From Halopseudomonas sabulinigri (lineage in GTDB: Bacteria > Pseudomonadota > Gammaproteobacteria > Pseudomonadales > Pseudomonadaceae): DNA of 64,000 bases. Position numbers and translations under genes: made by a program. A model generated the notes under the pieces. The model saw only the letters and a list, made by a program, of their open reading frames with translations. It did no database searches and was not told the DNA's origin. The stretch covers positions 2,480,001-2,544,000 of the forward strand of contig NZ_LT629763.1 in the NCBI RefSeq assembly GCF_900105255.1, written 5' to 3'. Shown piece after piece: positions 51,115-60,209 of the stretch; within the stretch, counting starts at the first letter, position 1; each line of letters starts with the position of its first letter.

Positions 51115-51687
51115 CTATCTAGAATAAGGCGCCGTTTGTATGTAGGGTCGAACGGCGCTTTCGCTGATCCCGCCTTGCCCATTCTCCTCTGAACCAGCAT
51201 ACGAACTGGCACAGGATGCAGCAGGACTATGAAAGTCCACATCGGCTCCGTACTGGTCTGAGATTTTCATTTCGCAATTCAGCGATTGATTGGTTGCAGA
51301 AAAAAGCACCTGATACCGCTCCGCCTTGCGCGGTGTGAATGTGGCAGTAAAACTGCACCCTCGGTTCTGGTTCAACCGAGACTCCAGGTACGACACCGCA
51401 AAGGTCAGTCGTCTGTCAGCAGCAACATCTATCGGACCAACCATTTCACGAGAGCCCGCAAACATCACGTGACCCATACTTGAGCCCAATGGCGACTGCT
51501 CACAATCCGACGCTTCGTAGGCGAATATATTGAAATAGCGGGATGTTGTTCCCTCTGAATCAGAACTCAGATCAAACGCCAGCGACGCTGCAGGCGCTCC
51601 CTTCGGAACCGCATAGCCTGGCGCACATCCCGTCAAGATGAACGCACACAAGCAAACCAGCAAAACGGTAATCTTGAAGATACTCAT
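51115..51687 (-). CDS. hypothetical lipoprotein
   Basis: A 190-residue predicted lipoprotein with signal MSIFKITVLLVCLCAFILTGC (shown in full to the lipobox cysteine, LTGC). The mature part is rich in serine and aromatic residues and contains five further cysteines, so disulfides are possible. No family is recognised. It has visibly lower GC than the surrounding operons, which hints at later acquisition. A hairpin (arms 51129-51136 and 51151-51158) lies in its 3' end. The 294-base gap upstream (51688-51981) holds no gene. Confidence 0.65.
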   Translation of the reverse strand: MSIFKITVLLVCLCAFILTGCAPGYAVPKGAPAASLAFDLSSDSEGTTSRYFNIFAYEASDCEQSPLGSSMGHVMFAGSREMVGPIDVAADRRLTFAVSYLESRLNQNRGCSFTATFTPRKAERYQVLFSATNQSLNCEMKISDQYGADVDFHSPAASCASSYAGSEENGQGGISESAVRPYIQTAPYSR

Positions 51688-51950
51688 GGATTCGACTTTT
51701 CCCTTAGCCGAGCGGGCATATCAACCTATACAGCATCCGACTCACTGGAACTAACATTCTGCGTTTCAGCTTCCCTTCGCACTGCAGCGCGCGAGACCGA
51801 CCAATATCTCTGCAGCCGGTATATAGCACTGTGGAGTACCCGAGCAACTGGCCTTGCTGGAGGCGTGGGCCAGTTGAAATCAGGTCTGCCGTCACCGGCA
51901 AGCTCCCGCTCGACCTGCACCGCTGGCCGGGATGAACCCCGGCCTTCCAC

Positions 51951-51985
51951 ACCATCCACCGTCCAGCTTCTAGCTTGCGGCTCAA
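51951..51985 (+). repeat. mixed period-7 array
   Basis: In-register heptamers ACCATCC, ACCGTCC, AGCTTCT, AGCTTGC and GGCTCAA join the CATCGAC-like and GCTTG-like repeat types seen elsewhere. It runs up to and just over the stop codon of puuD. The preceding CTTCCACACC resembles the lead-in of the array at 29691. Confidence 0.5.
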
Positions 51986-53205
51986 GGATTCTCCCGCAAC
52001 CATTGCCCCAGCAGGCTGCGCTCCTCGGGGGTGATGCCGGTCATGTTGCCGAGCGGCATGTACTGAGTATTCACAGCAGCCTGCTGCACCTTGGCACTGT
52101 GCTGTTTCAGCTGCTGCAGATTTTCCAGGGTGATGCCGGCTGGCGGCGCCTGAAAGGCCGGGCTGCTCGGCTGGGCTGCATGGCAGGCTATGCAGTGGGT
52201 GGCCAACAGCTGTTGCACCTCGGCATCGGCTACCGGTGTGACGGCTACCGGCTCACCCTGGCTATCTACGGCCGGCGCAGGCGCTTCGGGCGCACTGGGT
52301 GCCATCGCCCAGATCAATAGCAGGGTTGCCAATGCGCTGATGACGAGGATCGACGGCTTGGTGATGTGCTGGTGGCGCAGGTTGAAGAAGTGCCGCGCGT
52401 AGGCGGTGATAGCGCCGATGGCAGCCAGCACGGCCCAGCCGTATTCGTGGCCGTAGAACATCGGATAGTGGTTGCTGATCATGATGAAAATGACCGGCAG
52501 CGTCAGGTAGTTGTTGTGGCGCGAGCGCACCATGGCGCGTTGCGCCAGCATGACCACGTGATCATCCGGTTTGCGGCCTTCCTCTACCGCGCTGACCAGC
52601 GCGCGCTGCGCCGGCACGATGCCGAGGAACACGTTGGCCACCATGATGGTACCGATCACTGCCCCAACGTGAATGAACGCACCGCGCCCGGCAAATACCT
52701 GGAACATGCCCCAGGACACACCGACCAGTATCAGAAACAGCACCACACCAAAGGCCAGGCCGTGCTTGGCCAAGGGGCTGCGGATCAGCGCCTCGTAAAT
52801 CGCCATCACCCCCAGCAGGGTACCCATACCGATGGCGATGGCGCCAAAAGTGCTGAGCTCCAGCTTGCTCGGGTCGACCAGATAGCCGGGATTGCCGAAG
52901 TAGTAGACCGCAAACAGCAACGCCAGACCGCTCATCAGGGTGCTGTAGGCCTCCCATTTGAACCAGTGCAGCTCGGTGGGCATCTTTTCCGGGCCAACGT
53001 GATACTTGGCGACCTCGTAAAAGCCGCCACCGTGAATCGCCCAGAGGTCACCCTTGATGCCTTTCTGCTTCTTCCATTCCGGCGGCTCGCGCAGGTTGTT
53101 GTCGAGCCAGATGAAGTAGAAGGAGGCGCCGATCCAGGCTACGCCGGCGATCACATGGAACCAGCGGATGATCAGACTCAGCCATTCAGCCAGATATGCA
53201 TGCAT
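51982..53205 (-). CDS. puuD: membrane urate hydroxylase with C-terminal cytochrome c domain
   Basis: A 407-residue protein with about eight helices in the first 300 residues (starting SLIIRWFHVIAGVAWIG) and a periplasmic cytochrome c tail with CIACH at 338-342 and a likely Met ligand in MPLGNM. This is the PuuD architecture, which oxidises urate to 5-hydroxyisourate and passes electrons to the respiratory chain rather than to oxygen. Last gene of the purine operon; its ATG lies inside the guaD end (20-base overlap), with AAGGAG upstream. Confidence 0.92.
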   Translation of the reverse strand: MHAYLAEWLSLIIRWFHVIAGVAWIGASFYFIWLDNNLREPPEWKKQKGIKGDLWAIHGGGFYEVAKYHVGPEKMPTELHWFKWEAYSTLMSGLALLFAVYYFGNPGYLVDPSKLELSTFGAIAIGMGTLLGVMAIYEALIRSPLAKHGLAFGVVLFLILVGVSWGMFQVFAGRGAFIHVGAVIGTIMVANVFLGIVPAQRALVSAVEEGRKPDDHVVMLAQRAMVRSRHNNYLTLPVIFIMISNHYPMFYGHEYGWAVLAAIGAITAYARHFFNLRHQHITKPSILVISALATLLLIWAMAPSAPEAPAPAVDSQGEPVAVTPVADAEVQQLLATHCIACHAAQPSSPAFQAPPAGITLENLQQLKQHSAKVQQAAVNTQYMPLGNMTGITPEERSLLGQWLRENP

Positions 53206-54565
53206 TGAGGGCAGCTCCTTTTACACTGTCGCGGTCATACCGGCACTGCCCGGCAATATAGGTACGGCGGATGGCGCGGTCGTCACCCAGGATCATCAGA
53301 TCGAACAGCATGGCCTGCAGCGCACGCTCGGGCTCGTGCTTGAGGCGCAGTGCCGGGCTGGCGCTGCGATCGAGAATCAGAAAGTCGGCGTATTTGCCCG
53401 GCGCCAGGTTGCCGGTGCTGTCGTCCTGATGCAGCACGCGGGCATTGCCCAGGGTCGCCATGTAGAAGGCCTGAAACGGATTCAGGCTCTGGCCGCGCAG
53501 CTGGCAGACCTTGTAGGCCTCGGCCATGGTGGCAAGCATCGACAGGCTGGTGCCGCCGCCCACGTCGGTGGCCAGGCCTACCTCCACCTCTGCCGCGCGA
53601 GCGCTGGCCAGATCGAACAGACCACTGCCGAGGAAGGTGTTGGAGGTGGGGCAGAAGGCGATGCGGGTGCCGGTTTCCGCCAGCCGAGCGCGGTCGCCGT
53701 CGTCGATGTGAATGCCGTGCGCCAGCACGCTGCGCGCGCCCAGCAGGCCAAAGTGGTCGTACACATCCAGATAGCTGCTGCGCTCGGGGAACAGCTCCTT
53801 GATCCAGGCGATCTCGGCGTGGTTCTCGGCCCAGTGGGTCTGCATCAATACGTCGGGGTATTCGGCGAGCAACTGGCCGGCGTAGGTCAGCTGCTGCGCC
53901 GTGGAGGTCGCGGCAAAGCGCGGGGTGACGGCGTAGCGCTGGCGACCCTGGCCGTGCCAGCGCTCGATCAGCTCGCGGCTCTCCTGGTAACTGGCCTCGG
54001 TCTCATCGCGCACGCCATCCGGGGCGTGGCAATCCATCATCACCTTGCCGCTGGTGATCGCCATGTTGTAGCCCTCAGCGGCGCTGAACAGCGCTTCGGC
54101 GGCGACCTTGTGCGAGGTGCTGAACACCAGCGCCGAGGTAGTACCGTGGGTCAGCAGCAGGTCGAGAAACAGCTGCGACTGATCCGCCGCCCAGGCGGCA
54201 TCGGCAAAGCGCGCTTCGGTGGGGAAGGTATAGGTCTCCAGCCACTCCAGCAGTTGGGTACCGTAGCTCGCCAGCACCGCCAGTTGCGGCATGTGTACGT
54301 GGGTATCGATCAGTCCGGGGATGATCAGGCTGTCCGGATACTGCTCTACCTCGGTGCCAGCCGGCAGGCGGGGCAGCAGCTCCGCCGCCGCGCCGTTGGC
54401 CAGCACGCGACCCTCGGCGACCACCAGCAGGCCATCAGCGTGATACTCATGGGCGCTCGGGTCGGGCGCGTTCAGGCCCGGCTCGGCAATAAAGTGCAAC
54501 AGCGGGCCGCGAACGGCTGTGCAGCCAGCCGGGAAGGGCGCCGCAGTGGTATTGGTAGCGGTCAT
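53186..54565 (-). CDS. guaD: guanine deaminase
   Basis: A 459-residue amidohydrolase. The zinc ligands are in GLIDTHVHMPQ (HVH), THWAEN and HGIH, with the catalytic acid in ATDVGGGTS. It deaminates guanine to xanthine, feeding XdhAB. The ATG at 54565 overlaps the uraH stop as TGATG; a start 37 codons upstream would run through uraH and is rejected. Confidence 0.92.
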   Translation of the reverse strand: MTATNTTAAPFPAGCTAVRGPLLHFIAEPGLNAPDPSAHEYHADGLLVVAEGRVLANGAAAELLPRLPAGTEVEQYPDSLIIPGLIDTHVHMPQLAVLASYGTQLLEWLETYTFPTEARFADAAWAADQSQLFLDLLLTHGTTSALVFSTSHKVAAEALFSAAEGYNMAITSGKVMMDCHAPDGVRDETEASYQESRELIERWHGQGRQRYAVTPRFAATSTAQQLTYAGQLLAEYPDVLMQTHWAENHAEIAWIKELFPERSSYLDVYDHFGLLGARSVLAHGIHIDDGDRARLAETGTRIAFCPTSNTFLGSGLFDLASARAAEVEVGLATDVGGGTSLSMLATMAEAYKVCQLRGQSLNPFQAFYMATLGNARVLHQDDSTGNLAPGKYADFLILDRSASPALRLKHEPERALQAMLFDLMILGDDRAIRRTYIAGQCRYDRDSVKGAALNACISG

Positions 54566-54909
54566 CAGCTCCCCCGGTAAGTCGAGTAGCCCCACTGGTT
54601 CAGCAGCAGCGGCACGTGGTAATGGGCAGTGGTATCGGTCAGCTTGAAGGCGATGGTCACGGCCGGATAGAAGCACTCCAGGCCCTGCTGCGCGTAGTAA
54701 CCGTCGGTATCGAAGGTCAGCCGGTAGACACCGGCCGGGGCCTCGCTGCCAAAGCCGTTGAGCACGCGGCCGTCAGCATCGGTAGTGGCCTCGGCCAGAG
54801 TCTGCCAGCCGCTGTCGGTCTGACGCTCCAGGGTGATGGCGACGCCGGCAGCCGGGCAGCCGCCGCCGAGATCCAGAATGTGGGTAGTGATCGGACTCTT
54901 GGTGCTCAT
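54565..54909 (-). CDS. uraH: 5-hydroxyisourate hydrolase
   Basis: A 114-residue transthyretin-related protein. Active-site residues are seen as H10 (ITTHILDLGGG), R48 (DADGRVL) and H97 (AHYHVPLLL), with the C-terminal signature YRGS. It hydrolyses 5-hydroxyisourate made by PuuD to OHCU. There is no signal peptide, so it is cytoplasmic. ATGA overlap with uraD. Confidence 0.93.
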   Translation of the reverse strand: MSTKSPITTHILDLGGGCPAAGVAITLERQTDSGWQTLAEATTDADGRVLNGFGSEAPAGVYRLTFDTDGYYAQQGLECFYPAVTIAFKLTDTTAHYHVPLLLNQWGYSTYRGS

Positions 54910-55406
54910 AGCAGTTTATCCAGACGAATATGGGTGATCTTGGCCTGCTCCGCAGCGGCGATGCGGATTTCCTCTTCGCGGGTATTGGGCAGGCGTTGTT
55001 CCAGTAGTTCCAGCATCTGCTCGGCGCTTTTGCCGGTGGCGCAGACGATGAAGATGAAGCCGAATTTAGTGTGGTAGGCGTCGTTGCCTTCCTTCAGCCG
55101 TTGCAGCACGGCGTCGGGTGCCACCCGCGCGCCGGACTGCTCGCCGCTGGCCAGCGCCTCGGTGCTGGCGTACTTGGCTTTCAGGCTCTTGATATCGCCG
55201 ATCTTCGGATGCGCCTCAAAGGCCACCAGCCAGTCGGTCTCGTGCAGGTTGGGCCAGAGCGCGCGGGCGGTGCCGTGCAGCGCTTCGGCCGAGGCGTAGG
55301 GGCGCGACTCGACCATGGGCTGGGCCCAGGCATCCGCCGCGCAGCAGTCGCGAAACAGGGTAAGGGCGTCTGCCGCCGGTAGTGCGTTGAGTTCTTGCAG
55401 CGTCAT
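54906..55406 (-). CDS. uraD: OHCU decarboxylase
   Basis: A 166-residue all-helical enzyme. The catalytic histidine is H66 in EAHPKIGD, and SGEQSGA and the conserved HTKFGFIFIVCATGKSAEQM region follow in parts. It decarboxylates 2-oxo-4-hydroxy-4-carboxy-5-ureidoimidazoline to S-allantoin. The ATG overlaps the xdhC stop by four bases. Confidence 0.93.
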   Translation of the reverse strand: MTLQELNALPAADALTLFRDCCAADAWAQPMVESRPYASAEALHGTARALWPNLHETDWLVAFEAHPKIGDIKSLKAKYASTEALASGEQSGARVAPDAVLQRLKEGNDAYHTKFGFIFIVCATGKSAEQMLELLEQRLPNTREEEIRIAAAEQAKITHIRLDKLL

Positions 55407-56287
55407 TTCGCCTCCACGGGCGGGGTATTGGGGCTGGCCTCGGTGACCTCAGCCTGTTTCATCAGATCGCGCAGCGCGGGCCAGCTGACACCGCGGCGAC
55501 GGGCAGGTGGCGTCGCCACGGCGGCAAGACTGAGTAGCTCGGCGCTGATCGATACGGCCACTTCCATGGGGCGTTTGCCAGGCACGTCGGAGCGCCCGAC
55601 CGGGCAGCGGATGCTGTCGATCTGCGCTTCACTGTAGCCACGGTGCAGCAGCCGCTGACGGAAGCGCTCGGCCTTGGTCTGCGAGCCGATCAAGCCGACG
55701 CTGGCGGCATGGCCGGCATTCAGCAGCGCGCGGCACAGGTCGTAATCCAGTTGATGGTTATGCGTCAGAATCAGCACGTGGCTGTCGGCGCAGAGTTCGG
55801 CGACATCGGCCACTGGGTCGTCGGTATGGTGGCGGCGCACGTTGGCCGGTATCTCCGCCGGAAACGTCTCCGCGCGCGAATCCACCCAGGTCACCTGCCA
55901 CGGCAACTGGCCCATGATGGCCATCAGCGCCTGGGCCACATGCCCGGCGCCGAACACCACCAGGCGCGCATCGCTGCCGCGCTGACCTTCCAGCAGCACT
56001 GAAACACTGCCGCCGCAGCACTGGCCGAGGCTGGCCCCGAGCGGGAAGTGCTCCAGCTGGGTCTCGTAACGCGCTGCCGCCAACTGCTCACGGGCCCGCG
56101 CGGTGACCAGATACTCCAGATGGCCGCCGCCGATGGTGTCGAAGGTATGCTCGCCGGTGACCACCATCTTGCTTGAGGGCTCACGCGGCACTGAGCCGGC
56201 CACGCCCACCACGGTGACCAGCACATAGGGTTCGCCGCGCCGCTCGCAGTCGGCGACGGCTTGATACCAGAGCATGCGTTTGTCCAT
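55403..56287 (-). CDS. xdhC: xanthine dehydrogenase accessory protein XdhC
   Basis: A 294-residue maturation factor that binds molybdenum cofactor and inserts its sulfurated form into XdhB. The N-terminal XdhC/CoxI domain has GSVPREPSSKMVV and IGGGHLEY; a Rossmann part follows (VVFGAGHVAQAL near 112). The ATG at 56287 forms TGATG with the xdhB stop and has AGGAGG upstream; a GTG one codon earlier is possible. Confidence 0.93.
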   Translation of the reverse strand: MDKRMLWYQAVADCERRGEPYVLVTVVGVAGSVPREPSSKMVVTGEHTFDTIGGGHLEYLVTARAREQLAAARYETQLEHFPLGASLGQCCGGSVSVLLEGQRGSDARLVVFGAGHVAQALMAIMGQLPWQVTWVDSRAETFPAEIPANVRRHHTDDPVADVAELCADSHVLILTHNHQLDYDLCRALLNAGHAASVGLIGSQTKAERFRQRLLHRGYSEAQIDSIRCPVGRSDVPGKRPMEVAVSISAELLSLAAVATPPARRRGVSWPALRDLMKQAEVTEASPNTPPVEAK

Positions 56288-58641
56288 CACGAGGCCTCCT
56301 GCTCGACGCTGGCCCAGCGGCGGGCCGCATTGACCGCCGCGAGCATGCGCTCGGGCGTGGCCGGGGTATCCAGCGGCGGGCTGTAACGGTAGTCATTGAG
56401 GCTGGCCACCGCGTCGCGCAGCGCGCTCCACACGGCGATACCGAGCATCAGCGGTGGCTCGCCGACGGCCTTGGAGCGGAACACCGTGGCCTCGCGGTTG
56501 GGGCTGGCCGGCAGCAGGTTGACGCGCAGATCGGGCGGCGTGTCGCTCACCGCCGGAATCTTGTAGGTGGCAGGGCCAGTGGTCATCAGCCGGCCCTCGT
56601 CGCTGTACACCAGCTCTTCGGTGGTCAGCCAGCCCATGCCCTGCACAAAACCGCCTTCGATCTGGCCGATGTCGATAGCCGGATTCAGCGACTGCCCCAC
56701 GTCGTGCAGGATGTCGGTGCGCAGCACGCGGTACTCACCGGTGAGGGTATCGAGCACCACCTCGGAGCAGGCCGCGCCGTTGGCGTAGTAGAGGAACGGA
56801 TGGCCCTGGCCGGTGGCAAAGTCGTAGTGAATCTTCGGCGTGGCGTAGAAGCCGCTGGACGACAGCGACACGCGGTTCATGTAGGCCTTCTGCACAAACT
56901 CGGCCCAGTCCAGCCGCGCTTCACCGGCGACCACCTGATTGTTCTCGAAACGCACCTGTTCGGGCTTGCACCCATACTGCTCGGCAGCAAAGGCCACCAG
57001 ACCGGCCTTGATCTTCTCGCAGGCATCCAGCGCCGCCATGCCGTTGAGGTCGGAGCCGGAAGACGCCGCAGTCGGCGAGGTGTTGGGGACCTTGTCGGTG
57101 CGCGTGGCCGAGACCTTGACCTTGTCGACATCCACCTGGAACGCCGCCGCGACCACCTGCGCAATCTTGATGTACAGGCCCTGGCCCATCTCGGTGCCGC
57201 CGTGGTTCACGTGCAGGCTGCCGTCGGTATAGATCAGCACGAGCGCGCCGGCCTGATTCAGATGCTTGGCGGTAAAGGAGATGCCGAACTTCACCGGCGT
57301 CAGCGCCAGCCCACGCTTGAGAATCGGGCTCTGCTGGTTGAACGCGGTGATCTCCTCGCGGCGCGTACGGTAGTCCGAACTCGCCTCCAGCTGCGCCACC
57401 AGCTCCGGCAGTATGTGCTGCTCGATCACCTGACCGTAATGGGTGGTGTCGCGGCCGGGGCGATAGAGGTTGTGCTTGCGCACATCCAGCGGGTCGAGCT
57501 GCAGATGGCGGGCGATATCATCCACCGCCTGCTCGATCACCATCATGCCCTGCGGCCCGCCGAAGCCGCGGAAGGCGGTGTTCGAGACCGTGTGCGTCTT
57601 GCAGCAATGCCCGGTAACGCGCGCCTGATCCAGGTAGTAGCCGTTGTCGGAGTGGAACATGGCGCGCTCGACAATGGCGTTGGACAGGTCCGGCGAGAAG
57701 CCGCAGCGGCCGGCCACTATGATCTCGGCGCCCTGAATCAGGCCCTGATCATCAAAGCCGATGTCGTAGGTATTGAGAAAGTCATGGCGCTTGCCGGTCT
57801 GCACCATGTCGTCAGGCCGGGACAGGCGGTACTTCACCGGCTTGCCGGTGACATTGGCCAGCAAGGCGGCAACACAGCCCAGCGCCGCAGCCTGGGTTTC
57901 CTTGCCGCCAAAGCCGCCGCCCATGCGGCGTACCTCGGTCTGGACTGAGTGAATCGGCAGGCCAAGCACCTCGGCCACCAGTTTCTGTACCTCGGAGGGA
58001 TGCTGGCTGGAGGTATGTACAAACATGCCGCCGTCTTCCTGCGGCTCGGCCAGAGCGGCCTGGCTTTCCAGATAGAAGTGCTCCTGGCCGCCGACATTGA
58101 TTTCGCCCTGCAGGCGATGCGGCGCCTGGGCCAGCGCCTGATCCGGGTCGCCGCGCTGCTGGGTGTGGCTGGGCCGCACAAAGAAGGATTTATCCAGCGC
58201 CTCGCGGGTATTGAGGATCGCCGGCAAGGTTTCGTATTCGACCTTGGCCAGCCGCGCAGCCTTGCGCGCAGCGCTATGGCTGGTGGCGGCTACCGCAAAG
58301 ATCGGCTGTCCAATGTGCTCGACCAGCTCGCTGGCCAGCACCGGGTCACCGGGGAACACCGGGCCGATGTCGGTGTGGCCGGGCACATCGGCCAGGGTGA
58401 TCACGGCAACCACGCCGGGATAGGCGCGCACCGCGCTCAGATCCATGCTCAGCACCCGGGCATGGGCCTGCTCGCTGTGGCCGACGGCCGCGTGCAGCAG
58501 GCCTTCCGGCTCGCGCAGATCGTCAATATAACGGGCCTGACCACGGACGTGCAGCCAGGCGCTGTCGTGCAGCGCGCTCTGACCGGCGATGCCCACGGCC
58601 TGGCCGCTTTGGCGGGAGATATCACGGGGTAGCTTACGCAT
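56287..58641 (-). CDS. xdhB: xanthine dehydrogenase molybdopterin-binding subunit
   Basis: A 784-residue subunit carrying the molybdenum site. Key segments include RMGGGFGGKET, the FRGFGGPQG loop with the active-site arginine region, and the C-terminal KAVGEPPLMLG with the catalytic glutamate. It hydroxylates hypoxanthine to xanthine and xanthine to urate. It overlaps xdhA by eight bases. Length matches bacterial XdhB. Confidence 0.95.
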   Translation of the reverse strand: MRKLPRDISRQSGQAVGIAGQSALHDSAWLHVRGQARYIDDLREPEGLLHAAVGHSEQAHARVLSMDLSAVRAYPGVVAVITLADVPGHTDIGPVFPGDPVLASELVEHIGQPIFAVAATSHSAARKAARLAKVEYETLPAILNTREALDKSFFVRPSHTQQRGDPDQALAQAPHRLQGEINVGGQEHFYLESQAALAEPQEDGGMFVHTSSQHPSEVQKLVAEVLGLPIHSVQTEVRRMGGGFGGKETQAAALGCVAALLANVTGKPVKYRLSRPDDMVQTGKRHDFLNTYDIGFDDQGLIQGAEIIVAGRCGFSPDLSNAIVERAMFHSDNGYYLDQARVTGHCCKTHTVSNTAFRGFGGPQGMMVIEQAVDDIARHLQLDPLDVRKHNLYRPGRDTTHYGQVIEQHILPELVAQLEASSDYRTRREEITAFNQQSPILKRGLALTPVKFGISFTAKHLNQAGALVLIYTDGSLHVNHGGTEMGQGLYIKIAQVVAAAFQVDVDKVKVSATRTDKVPNTSPTAASSGSDLNGMAALDACEKIKAGLVAFAAEQYGCKPEQVRFENNQVVAGEARLDWAEFVQKAYMNRVSLSSSGFYATPKIHYDFATGQGHPFLYYANGAACSEVVLDTLTGEYRVLRTDILHDVGQSLNPAIDIGQIEGGFVQGMGWLTTEELVYSDEGRLMTTGPATYKIPAVSDTPPDLRVNLLPASPNREATVFRSKAVGEPPLMLGIAVWSALRDAVASLNDYRYSPPLDTPATPERMLAAVNAARRWASVEQEAS

Positions 58642-60100
58642 AGTCGGTCACCATCAGTGCAGCGCCGCCGCTGGTGGGCGCGCGGTATTCGTAGAGGGCT
58701 CGGAGCAACAGGTTGCCGGCCACCTGCTGGCGGTAGGCGGCCGAGGCGCGCACATCCGACATGGGGGTGAAATCCTGCGCCAGCGCGGCAGCCGCTGCCT
58801 TGACTGCCGGCTCGGCAAAGCGCTGGCCGCGAAGTGCCGCTTCTGCGGCCAGGGCACGTTTGGGGATACCCGCCATGCCGCCATAGGCCAGGCGGCAGTC
58901 CGCAATCTGCTCGCCGTCCAGACGCAGCCAGAACGCGGCCAGCACGGCAGAGATATCGTCATCCAGGCGCTTGGAAATCTTGTAGATGAACAGCCGCTCG
59001 TTGGCGGCTGGCTTGGCCACGCGCACCGCGCGGATGAACTCGCCGGGCTGCAGGGCGGTTTTCTTATAATCCAGAAAGAAATCTTCCAGCGCCAGCCAGC
59101 GGCTACCGTCGGTGCCGTCCAGCTGCAGCTCGGCGCCCAGGGCGATCAGCGGCGGCGGCATATCGCCAATCGGCGAGGCATTGCCGATATTTCCGCCCAG
59201 GGTGCCGCGATTGCGAATCTGCAGCGAACCCAGACGTTCGAGCATGGGCGCGAAGGCCGGCCAGTACTGATTGAGCAAGGGCCCGAACTCGACATAGCGC
59301 AGGGCCGACCCGATGGTCAGGTTTTGCTCGTCCTGCTCCAGCTCATGCAGCTCGGCCACCTGCTCGACAGAAATCAGCTGCGGCAGGGTCTTCAGCTGCT
59401 GGGTAATTTCCAGCGCCAGATCGGTGCTGCCAGCGACCAGCCGCGCCTGCGGATTCGCCGCCAGCTGCGCGCGCAGGTCAGCGAGCGATAGCGGCGCAGT
59501 AAAGCGGTTACCTGCCTCATCCTGCAGCACCGCCGCCTGCTGGCTGGCGGCCTTGAACTCGGCGCTGGCAGCCGGGCTGAACAGCGCGTTGCCGTCCCAC
59601 TGCTGCACGCTATCTACCAACGTGCGCGCACCCGCCTCAACGATCGGACGGTAACCGGTACAACGGCACAGGTTACCGGCCAGCGCCTCCATCAACTGGT
59701 GTGCGTTGGCACTGCTGCCGGCACCCGCCACCTGCTGATGCAGACCCACCAGCGACATGACGATACCGGGCGTACAGAAGCCGCACTGCGAACCGTTGCA
59801 TTCGACCATGGCGGTCTGGACCGGGTGCGCCGGCTCCTGCTGCAACGCATCCACGGTCACCAGGTGCTTGCCGTGCAAGGCGCCGACCAGGCCAATGCAG
59901 CTATTCATGGCCACATACTGCCATTGGTCCTGCGCATCCAGACTGCCCAGCAGCACGGTGCAGGCGCCACAATCACCCGAGGCGCAGCCCTCTTTTGTGC
60001 CGCAAAGCCGCATTTTGGTGCGCAGCCAGTCTAAAATGCTCAGGTTTGGGTCAGTCTGGTCAAGTTTTTGCGGCTGCCCATTTAGATAAAACTCAATCAC
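58634..60100 (-). CDS. xdhA: xanthine dehydrogenase small subunit (2Fe-2S and FAD)
   Basis: A 488-residue electron-transfer subunit. The first [2Fe-2S] cluster uses C33, C39, C44 and C47 (CGTKEGCASGDCGAC); the second uses CGFC and CRC near 107-142. The FAD domain is at about 180-350 and the CO-dehydrogenase flavoprotein C-terminal domain follows. The GTG at 60100 is chosen because GCGGAG lies six bases upstream and IEFYLNG is the family start; a GTG seven codons earlier has no good ribosome binding site. First gene of the operon. Confidence 0.93.
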   Translation of the reverse strand: MIEFYLNGQPQKLDQTDPNLSILDWLRTKMRLCGTKEGCASGDCGACTVLLGSLDAQDQWQYVAMNSCIGLVGALHGKHLVTVDALQQEPAHPVQTAMVECNGSQCGFCTPGIVMSLVGLHQQVAGAGSSANAHQLMEALAGNLCRCTGYRPIVEAGARTLVDSVQQWDGNALFSPAASAEFKAASQQAAVLQDEAGNRFTAPLSLADLRAQLAANPQARLVAGSTDLALEITQQLKTLPQLISVEQVAELHELEQDEQNLTIGSALRYVEFGPLLNQYWPAFAPMLERLGSLQIRNRGTLGGNIGNASPIGDMPPPLIALGAELQLDGTDGSRWLALEDFFLDYKKTALQPGEFIRAVRVAKPAANERLFIYKISKRLDDDISAVLAAFWLRLDGEQIADCRLAYGGMAGIPKRALAAEAALRGQRFAEPAVKAAAAALAQDFTPMSDVRASAAYRQQVAGNLLLRALYEYRAPTSGGAALMVTDYA

Positions 60101-60193
60101 TGTCGTCTCCGCGCTATCCACGATTCGCCGGTTTCCGGCGGGAGGTCTGCTCCAGTGCCTATATAGGGCCGGTGCAGGCTATGCGTTGGTATT

Positions 60194-60209
60194 TGCAAAA
60201 ACTTGACCA
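60194..60209 (-). promoter_or_regulatory. sigma-54-like promoter toward xdhA
   Basis: On the minus strand TGGTCAAGTTTTTGCA keeps the GG and GC ten bases apart and has a strong -12 (TTTTTGCA), but the -24 element departs from TGGCACG at four places. Transcription would begin near 60183, about 80 bases from the xdhA start. Confidence 0.45.

Noticed and set aside
51925..51944. GGCCGGG/CCCGGCC hairpin as a terminator
   Set aside because: No T-run follows on either strand, so termination is not supported.
60154..60177. NtrC enhancer palindrome upstream of the importer
   Set aside because: Only one half site (GGTGCA) is clear; the partner at the required spacing does not match.
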